Assembly: GCA_958427375.1 (NCBI GenBank) | Contig: CAUABY010000091.1 | Coordinates: 1-8,080 of the forward strand | DNA length: 8,080 nucleotides | Direction of reading: 5' to 3' | Origin: an uncultured Eubacteriales bacterium | Lineage (GTDB): Bacteria > Bacillota > Clostridia > Oscillospirales > Oscillospiraceae | Shown here: one piece after another, positions 1 to 3,459 of the stretch | How positions within the stretch are numbered: the stretch's first letter is position 1 | Layout: every line of letters starts with the position of its first letter | Position numbers and translations under genes: made by a program | The notes under the pieces: generated by a model | Told to the model about the DNA's origin: nothing | Databases searched by the model: none | Seen by the model: the letters and a program-made list of their open reading frames with translations, nothing else

Positions 1-35
1 CCCATCAAAGCGAAAAGAGCAAAAAGCGCCTTAAA

Positions 36-55
36 GACGCGCTGTAAGGCGTGTG
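36..55. repeat. 20-nt direct repeat, left copy
   Basis: GACGCGCTGTAAGGCGTGTG occurs here and again, identically, at 262-281. The two copies bracket the hairpin cluster at 149-256. The left copy also lies in a short stem: CGCCTTA at 27-33 is the reverse complement of TAAGGCG at 45-51. The identity of the copies is seen directly. What the repeat does is unknown; it could be the boundary of a mobile or duplicated extragenic element. Confidence 0.85.
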
Positions 56-148
56 AGACTGTCAAAAAACTATGCTGCAATGTAAAGAAAACAGAGCAGC
101 AGGGGAGCTTGAGGGGGCAAGGCCCGCCTCAAATACAATAAACCGCCG

Positions 149-256
149 CCTAAAAGCCTTGAAAATCAAGGCTTTTAGGGCGAAGCAGCATTTTGATACC
201 ATCAAAATGCTCGGCGGATGAAGCAGTCAAAAAAGTCTATTTCAGACTTTTTTGAC
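149..256. repeat. Cluster of three perfect hairpins in a gene-free region
   Basis: Three perfect inverted repeats follow one another. The first is 149-162 with 166-179 (14 bp, loop AAA). The second is 188-197 with 201-210 (10 bp, loop ACC). The third is 226-238 with 244-256 (13 bp, loop ATTTC). The heptamer GAAGCAG lies just before or into the second and third stems (182-188 and 220-226), giving the block a modular look. No convincing reading frame with a ribosome binding site crosses it. Together with the flanking 20-nt direct repeats this resembles a mosaic extragenic palindromic element or a small non-autonomous element. It encodes no transposase, and I cannot assign a family. Confidence 0.8.
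226..256. terminator. Possible bidirectional intrinsic terminator
   Basis: The third hairpin of the left-end cluster has a 13-bp perfect stem: GTCAAAAAAGTCT pairs with AGACTTTTTTGAC around a 5-nt loop. Because the stem carries A6 opposite T6, transcripts of either strand end the stem with a U-run. The GC core is weak (GTCT/AGAC), so efficiency is uncertain. No gene is visible immediately upstream in either orientation within the window. It may simply be a repeat. Confidence 0.35.
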
Positions 257-261
257 AAGCT

Positions 262-281
262 GACGCGCTGTAAGGCGTGTG
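262..281. repeat. 20-nt direct repeat, right copy
   Basis: This is an exact second copy of the sequence at 36-55, same orientation, start-to-start distance 226 nt. It begins 5 nt after the third hairpin of the cluster ends, while the left copy lies 93 nt before the first hairpin. The hairpin block is therefore inside the repeat pair but off-centre. Confidence 0.85.
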
Positions 282-448
282 TGCTCTTGTCTGCCGATGC
301 TACTGCTATTATATTAAACATTTGATTGAATGGCAATAGTTTTACACACAGCCGGGTGTAAAATTTACCGTTCCGTATCCCCTGGCGGGGATTTGGCCTC
401 ACGGCGCGGCGCGGGCAAAGTATTTTTCACTTAAGCTGAAATTTTCTC
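282..448. other. Gene-free stretch with two further small stem-loops upstream of rpmB
   Basis: No credible gene is visible. Two more perfect stems are present: TTTTACAC at 340-347 with GTGTAAAA at 356-363 (8 bp, 8-nt loop), and ATCCCC at 377-382 with GGGGAT at 387-392 (6 bp, loop TGGC). A weak promoter-like pair, TTGTCT at 287-292 and TATATT at 310-315 with a 17-nt spacer, lies ahead of them, so a short leader or small RNA is conceivable. That is inference; the better rpmB promoter is downstream at 449-477. Confidence 0.4.
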
Positions 449-477
449 TTGCATTTTATGTGAACTTCTGCTATCAT
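449..477 (+). promoter_or_regulatory. Promoter of rpmB
   Basis: TTGCAT at 449-454 (-35) and TATCAT at 472-477 (-10) are separated by 17 nt, which fits housekeeping sigma-factor spacing. Each box differs from consensus at one or two positions. Transcription would begin about 7 nt later, giving a short leader of roughly 40 nt before the rpmB start. This would be a compact, constitutive promoter suited to a ribosomal protein. Confidence 0.65.
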
Positions 478-526
478 ATAAAAGCTGTTCGTACAGCGAA
501 ACACAAGCAAGGAGGTGCTTCAACTC

Positions 527-715
527 ATGGCAAAGTGTCAGTTCTGCGATAAGGATGTGGCCTTCGGTATTCAGGTCAGCCACTCCCACAGACGCTCCAA
601 CCGTACCTGGAAGCCCAATGTGAAGCGCGTCAAGGCCATAGTAGACGGTTCTCCCAAGCACGTTTACGCCTGCACCCGCTGCCTGCGCAGCGGCAAGGTC
701 ACCCGCGCTGTGTAA
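527..715 (+). CDS. rpmB: 50S ribosomal protein L28
   Basis: This is a 62-residue L28, a small structural protein of the large ribosomal subunit. The family signature is clear: SHSHRRSNRTWKPN at residues 18-31, followed by VKRVKAIVDGSPKHVYACTR. It keeps two CxxC pairs (C4/C7 and C49/C52), so it is the zinc-ribbon (C+) form; paralogues lacking the cysteines are known in other bacteria and used under zinc limitation. The ATG at 527 is chosen over an in-frame GTG at 515 because that GTG lies inside the Shine-Dalgarno AAGGAGGT (509-516), 10 nt before the ATG. The gene appears monocistronic, with its own promoter (449-477) and terminator (727-763). Length and sequence are ordinary for the family. 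Confidence 0.97.
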   Translation: MAKCQFCDKDVAFGIQVSHSHRRSNRTWKPNVKRVKAIVDGSPKHVYACTRCLRSGKVTRAV

Positions 716-726
716 TTAAACATTAC

Positions 727-763
727 CCGAAACAAGCCTGTCGTACCGACGGGCTTTTTTCGG
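727..763 (+). terminator. Intrinsic terminator of rpmB
   Basis: The arms are 727-743 and 747-763, around the 3-nt loop TAC. They are complementary apart from one G-T wobble in the GC-rich core (AAGCCTGTCG/CGACGGGCTT) and one mismatch in the A/T-rich outer part. The core is followed by T6 (755-760) and then by TTGTTCTTTTT. The 11-mer GCTTTTTTCGG from its right arm recurs at 799-809. Confidence 0.85.
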
Positions 764-1022
764 TTGTTCTTTTTGTTGGCGTTCAACGAGCCCGCACCGC
801 TTTTTTCGGGCATCTTTCCGTTAATTCTTCATCAGCGGCCTTGAAAATACACAAAGTATTTCCTGCGGCCACTTCCTCGCCTTAACGCAAATCTTCTCCG
901 AAAAACTTCGGCGCGTTCTCATCTCACGCCAACTTATGGGCTCCTCTTTTACACATTTTGAAAATATACTACCAAACAAGTAAAACCAAACAGATAAAAT
1001 CAAACAACAAGGAGACACAGCT
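764..1022 (+). other. Intergenic region between rpmB and xpt
   Basis: No gene is visible on either strand. The region contains a weak stem-loop, GCCCG (790-794) with CGGGC (807-811) enclosing a T-run. It also has a longer hairpin at about 837-870, with GGCC closing ends and AAATAC/GTATTT inside, and a 5-bp stem at 898-911 (CCGAA/TTCGG). A weak promoter candidate for xpt is TTGAAA (958-963) and TAAAAC (981-986) with a 17-nt spacer. I looked for a purine riboswitch core (TCTACC, CCGTAAA, GACTAT or GATTAT) and it is absent, so xpt is not under an aptamer of that class here. Confidence 0.5.
971..1012 (+). repeat. Three tandem 14-nt A/C-rich imperfect repeats before xpt
   Basis: Units are ACCAAACAAGTAAA (971-984), ACCAAACAGATAAA (985-998) and ATCAAACAACAAGG (999-1012). 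The first two differ at two positions; the third diverges at its end, where it becomes the Shine-Dalgarno sequence of xpt. The tract has very little G and should be unstructured as RNA, which would leave the ribosome binding site open. It could also be a landing site for a protein or small RNA. Neither role is shown. Confidence 0.6.
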
Positions 1023-1598
1023 ATGAAGCTTTTGGAGCAGCGTATCCTTGCCGACGGCGTTGTGAAGCCGGGCGGCATCCTCAAGGTGGACAGCTTTTTG
1101 AATCACCAGCTCGACCCCCAGCTTTTTTACGAGATGGCGCAGGAGATAAAGCGCCTTTTCGCCGGTGAGCGTGTTGATAAGGTGCTCACGGTGGAGGCTT
1201 CCGGCATCGCCATGGCCGTGATGACCGGCTATGCCCTCGGCTGCAAGGCCGCCTTTGCCAAAAAGAGCAAGTCCAAAAATATCTCCGACAGCGTGTATTC
1301 AAGCGAGGTTGTCTCATTCACGCACGGCAACACGAATACCGTCATCCTCTCCAAGGAATACCTGCACCCCTGTGAGCGCGTGCTCATCGTGGATGACTTT
1401 CTCGCCACCGGCGCCGCGCTCATCGGCCTGCGCGATATCGTCCGCCAGGCGGGGGCGGAGCTTGTGGGTGCCGCCATCGCCATTGAAAAGGTGTTTCAGG
1501 GCGGCGGAAATCAGCTTCGTGCGGAGGGCATGCGCATTGAGTCCCTCGCCCGCATCGCGGCTATGAGCGACAACGGCTTGACTTTTGTGCAAGACTGA
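1023..1598 (+). CDS. xpt: Xanthine phosphoribosyltransferase
   Basis: This 191-residue cytosolic enzyme transfers the phosphoribosyl group of PRPP to xanthine, giving XMP; guanine is a poorer substrate in known family members. It is a purine salvage enzyme. The type I PRTase PRPP-binding motif VLIVDDFLATGAA is at residues 120-132, with the adjacent acidic pair D124-D125. The Xpt-type N-terminus contains LNHQLDP (26-32), then VEASGIA (58-64), and near the C-terminus IEKVFQGGG (154-162), all characteristic of Xpt rather than Hpt or Apt. Length matches the usual size of about 190 residues. The ATG at 1023 follows AAGGAGA (1009-1015) by 7 nt. In Bacillus subtilis xpt is the classic guanine-riboswitch gene; here the aptamer lies downstream and serves the transporter operon. 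That pairing still supports a purine salvage role for the locus. Confidence 0.97.
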   Translation: MKLLEQRILADGVVKPGGILKVDSFLNHQLDPQLFYEMAQEIKRLFAGERVDKVLTVEASGIAMAVMTGYALGCKAAFAKKSKSKNISDSVYSSEVVSFTHGNTNTVILSKEYLHPCERVLIVDDFLATGAALIGLRDIVRQAGAELVGAAIAIEKVFQGGGNQLRAEGMRIESLARIAAMSDNGLTFVQD

Positions 1599-1622
1599 CA
1601 AAATTCGACGCTTCAAGTTGTG

Positions 1623-1664
1623 AATATCGCGGAAAATAGTCACTTGACATTTTTCCGCGATATT
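1623..1664. promoter_or_regulatory. Perfect 14-bp inverted repeat over the transporter promoter (operator or xpt terminator)
   Basis: AATATCGCGGAAAA at 1623-1636 is the exact reverse complement of TTTTCCGCGATATT at 1651-1664. The 14-nt spacer holds the -35 box, and the right arm fills the spacer between -35 and -10. As DNA this is well placed for a dimeric repressor that would block polymerase. As RNA from xpt, ending 24 nt upstream, it would be a strong hairpin, but the following sequence GTATAATTT is a poor U-tract, so it is not a textbook terminator. Both roles are inference. The half-site does not match an operator that I recognise. Confidence 0.6.
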
Positions 1665-1671
1665 GTATAAT
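1644..1671 (+). promoter_or_regulatory. Consensus promoter of the riboswitch-controlled transporter operon
   Basis: TTGACA (1644-1649) and TATAAT (1666-1671) are both perfect matches to the housekeeping consensus, 16 nt apart. Initiation near 1678 would give a leader of about 300 nt that includes the guanine aptamer. Promoter strength suggests that control is exerted after initiation by the riboswitch, or by whatever binds the overlapping inverted repeat. Confidence 0.85.
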
Positions 1672-1739
1672 TTAAATGTTCTCAGGAACTTTATATAGAG
1701 GCGAGCGCAAGACACTGTCGCCACCCAACTTCATACTGC

Positions 1740-1807
1740 TTTCGATATATACAAATAATATGGATTTGAGTCTCTACCCGGCACCGTAAATGACCGGACT
1801 ATCGGAA
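1740..1807 (+). promoter_or_regulatory. Guanine-class purine riboswitch aptamer
   Basis: The three-way-junction purine aptamer is recognisable base by base. P1 pairs 1740-1747 with 1800-1807 (8 bp, one G-T wobble). P2 is CAAAT/ATTTG with loop AATATGG (1757-1763). P3 pairs 1778-1783 with 1791-1797 with loop CCGTAAA (1784-1790). The loop-loop G-C pairs can form between G1762/G1763 and C1784/C1785. J2/3 reads GTCTCTACC, keeping the U47 and U51 equivalents (1771 and 1775). J3/1 has C1799, the equivalent of C74 in the B. subtilis xpt aptamer; C there specifies guanine or hypoxanthine, whereas U specifies adenine. One unpaired A (1793) is extra in P3 relative to B. subtilis xpt. It lies downstream of a strong promoter and upstream of a purine-type transporter, as expected. 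Confidence 0.93.
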
Positions 1808-1815
1808 TTGTCGAA

Positions 1816-1854
1816 GGCGCTGTGATATTTTAAATATCGGCGTCTTTTATATTT
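1816..1854 (+). terminator. Riboswitch-controlled terminator (expression platform)
   Basis: G1816-T1821 pairs with G1839-C1844 and, after a 2-nt bulge, GATATT (1824-1829) pairs with AATATC (1833-1838). TTTTATATTT (1845-1854) follows. The 3' arm contains TATCGG (1835-1840), the same hexamer as the P1 3' arm (1800-1805). The P1 5' arm CGATAT (1743-1748) can therefore pair with ATATCG (1834-1839) when guanine is absent. That fits an OFF switch in which ligand-stabilised P1 allows termination. The pairing is seen; the direction of control is inferred. Confidence 0.75.
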
Positions 1855-1859
1855 CTATT

Positions 1860-1914
1860 GCGTCGGTGCTTCGTTCATGCAGGAACTGAATATCCCGGCG
1901 CTGTTTTCTTTGTT
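1860..1914 (+). terminator. Second terminator-like hairpin in the leader
   Basis: GCGTCGG (1860-1866) pairs with CCGGCGC (1895-1901), with one T-G wobble. An inner GTTC/GAAC stem (1873-1876 with 1883-1886) closes the top, and a U-rich tail TGTTTTCTTTGTT (1902-1914) follows. It lies only a few bases after the first terminator's U-tract. Its 5' arm begins with GCGTC, the same pentamer as the first terminator's 3' arm, so it could compete for pairing. The internal loop makes it weaker than the first hairpin. Confidence 0.4.
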
Positions 1915-1981
1915 CAAACCCGCGTAAGGCGGTTTTGATATATTATAATTTTTATTTTACACGAAAGAGGAGATTAAAAGA

Positions 1982-3256
1982 ATGAAAAAGCTTCTTGCAA
2001 TGCTTCTGGCTCTTGTAATGGTGTTCGCACTGTGCGCCTGCGGTTCTTCCGCGGCTCCCACAGCTACCGAGGCTCCCGCAGCTGATGCTGCCGCCCCCGC
2101 TGACACCGCTCCTGCCGAGGCCGCAGATTCCGCCTCCGCCGCTGACCTCAAGGTCGGCTTCATCTTCCTGCACGACGAGAACTCCACCTATGACCTCAAC
2201 TTCATGAACGCTGCCACCGCGGCCTGCGAAGAGATGGGCCTTGCTGAGGGTCAGTACATCTTCAAGACCAACATTCCTGAGGGTCAGGAGTGCCAGGAAG
2301 CATGTGAAGAGCTCGCCGACGCCGGCTGCAATATCATCTTCGCCGACTCCTTCGGCCATGAGCCCTACCTCATTGCTGCTGCCAAGGAATTCCCTGAGGT
2401 TCAGTTCTGCCACGCCACCGGCACCCGCGCCCACACCGAGGGCCTTTCCAACCACCACAACGCTTTTGCCTCCATCTATGAAGGACGTTACCTCGCCGGT
2501 GTCGCTGCCGGTATGAAGCTCAACGAGATGATCGCCAACGGTGAGTTCACCGAGGACGAGGCCAAGATTGGCTACGTCGGCGCTTACACCTATGCTGAGG
2601 TCGTCTCCGGCTACACCTCCTTCTTCCTCGGCGCACGCTCCGTCTGCCCCAGCGCCACCATGGAAGTAACCTTCACCGGCTCTTGGTACGATGAGACCGC
2701 CGAGAAGGAAGCCGCCAACAAGCTCATTGACAACGGCTGCAAGCTCATCAGCCAGCATGCTGACTCCATGGGCGCTCCCACTGCCTGCGAGACCGCCGGT
2801 GTTCCCAACGTCTCCTACAACGGCTCCACCATTTCCGCCTGCCCCAACACCTTCATCGTCTCCTCCCGCATTGACTGGACTCCCTACTATGTCTACGTCA
2901 TGAACGCCTACCTCAACGGTGAAGAGATCGCCGCTGACTGGACCGGCACCCTTGCCACCGGCTCCGTTGTCCTTACCGAGGTCAACGAGCAGGCCGCCGC
3001 TGCCGGCACCGCTGAGAAGATTGCCGAGGTTCAGGCCGCTCTTGAGTCCGGCGAGCTGCATGTCTTTGATGTGAGCACCTTCACCGTTGACGGCGCTGCT
3101 GTTGACAGCTACATGGCCGACGTTGATACCGACGACGCTTACACCCCCGACACAGAGGTTGTTGCCGACGGTTACTTCCACGAGTCCGAGTTCCGTGCCG
3201 CTCCTTACTTCGATCTCCAGATCGACGGCATCACCATGCTCGACACCGCGTTCTAA
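1982..3256 (+). CDS. BMP-family ABC transporter substrate-binding lipoprotein (purine nucleoside type)
   Basis: This 424-residue lipoprotein is the extracellular binding subunit of the importer encoded downstream. The signal peptide has a KK start and a hydrophobic core (residues 4-17), followed by the lipobox LCAC with lipidation cysteine C20. A low-complexity Ala/Pro/Thr linker (about 22-54) tethers the binding domain, which starts at LKVGFIFL (56-63). Family features follow: GRYLAGVAAG (168-177), IGYVGAY (196-202), SGYTSFFLGARS (209-220), and a SWYDE to HADS block (234-262). BMP/PnrA proteins with known ligands bind purine nucleosides, and the guanine riboswitch in the leader supports a purine-related ligand; the exact ligand is not readable. 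The ATG at 1982 follows AGAGGAGA (1966-1973) by 8 nt. The mature domain has nine cysteines besides C20, unusual for an exported protein but compatible with an anaerobe. Strong codon bias suggests high expression. Confidence 0.94.
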   Translation: MKKLLAMLLALVMVFALCACGSSAAPTATEAPAADAAAPADTAPAEAADSASAADLKVGFIFLHDENSTYDLNFMNAATAACEEMGLAEGQYIFKTNIPEGQECQEACEELADAGCNIIFADSFGHEPYLIAAAKEFPEVQFCHATGTRAHTEGLSNHHNAFASIYEGRYLAGVAAGMKLNEMIANGEFTEDEAKIGYVGAYTYAEVVSGYTSFFLGARSVCPSATMEVTFTGSWYDETAEKEAANKLIDNGCKLISQHADSMGAPTACETAGVPNVSYNGSTISACPNTFIVSSRIDWTPYYVYVMNAYLNGEEIAADWTGTLATGSVVLTEVNEQAAAAGTAEKIAEVQAALESGELHVFDVSTFTVDGAAVDSYMADVDTDDAYTPDTEVVADGYFHESEFRAAPYFDLQIDGITMLDTAF

Positions 3257-3275
3257 TCTTCCCTTTTGATATGAT

Positions 3276-3312
3276 ATACAGGAGACCCGACTCCAAGCCG
3301 GATCTCCTGTAT
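3276..3312 (+). terminator. Hairpin after the lipoprotein gene (attenuator or mRNA stabiliser)
   Basis: ATACAGGAGA (3276-3285) pairs perfectly with TCTCCTGTAT (3303-3312). After a C-A mismatch, CCG/CGG adds three pairs (3287-3289 with 3299-3301). What follows is CGCTCTTT, not a clean U-run. It is therefore more likely a partial terminator or 3'-end stabiliser that keeps the binding-protein transcript in excess over the membrane subunits. This arrangement is common in ABC importer operons. The role is inferred. Confidence 0.6.
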
Positions 3313-3334
3313 CGCTCTTTGCAAAAGTGTTGCT

Positions 3335-3380
3335 GCCGTAAAGGACAGCGCAGGGCGTTTACGGCCTCCTGCGCCGCCCT
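3335..3380 (+). other. Overlapping alternative stem-loops between lipoprotein and ATPase genes
   Basis: Three inverted repeats overlap and cannot all form together: GCCGTAAA/TTTACGGC (3335-3342 with 3358-3365), GCGCAGG/CCTGCGC (3348-3354 with 3368-3374) and AGGGCG/CGCCCT (3352-3357 with 3375-3380). They sit in the 203-nt gap before the ATPase gene. The pairings are seen directly. A switching or processing function is only a possibility, and no known riboswitch core is recognised here. Confidence 0.45.
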
Positions 3381-3459
3381 TTGCGGTATTGGCCTTTAAG
3401 ATTACCGTTATATTTCACCCACATTCTGCGCCAAAACAGATATAGGAGCGTGAAGCCTT

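Noticed and set aside
188..210. TTTTGATACCATCAAAA as an Fnr-type operator, given the Crp/Fnr gene in the window
   Set aside because: The half-sites TTGAT and ATCAA are separated by 3 nt rather than the 4 nt of the Fnr box, and no promoter is next to it. It is better explained as part of the hairpin cluster.
36..281. CRISPR array
   Set aside because: There are only two copies of the 20-nt repeat 226 nt apart, with no regular spacers and no cas genes nearby.
202..402. 66-codon minus-strand frame at the left end as a small protein gene
   Set aside because: It runs through two or more perfect hairpins, has no clear Shine-Dalgarno sequence, and its composition is unremarkable.
515..526. Upstream GTG start for rpmB adding four residues
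   Set aside because: The GTG lies inside the Shine-Dalgarno sequence that serves the ATG at 527, and L28 proteins begin at the MAKC-type N-terminus.
764..1022. Purine, PRPP or other riboswitch upstream of xpt
   Set aside because: The conserved purine aptamer core sequences are missing, and no other riboswitch core that I know is visible. The only structures are small local hairpins.
1915..1949. A third leader hairpin (1915-1937) followed by AT-rich DNA, and a TATAAT at 1944-1949 as a second promoter
   Set aside because: The stem needs two bulges and is short. The TATAAT has no -35 box at a suitable distance. Both are probably chance features of an AT-rich leader.
1952..3181. 409-codon minus-strand frame opposite the lipoprotein gene
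   Set aside because: Its Gly/Val-rich low-complexity product mirrors the GCC/ACC-heavy codons of the real gene on the plus strand. There is no independent start signal.
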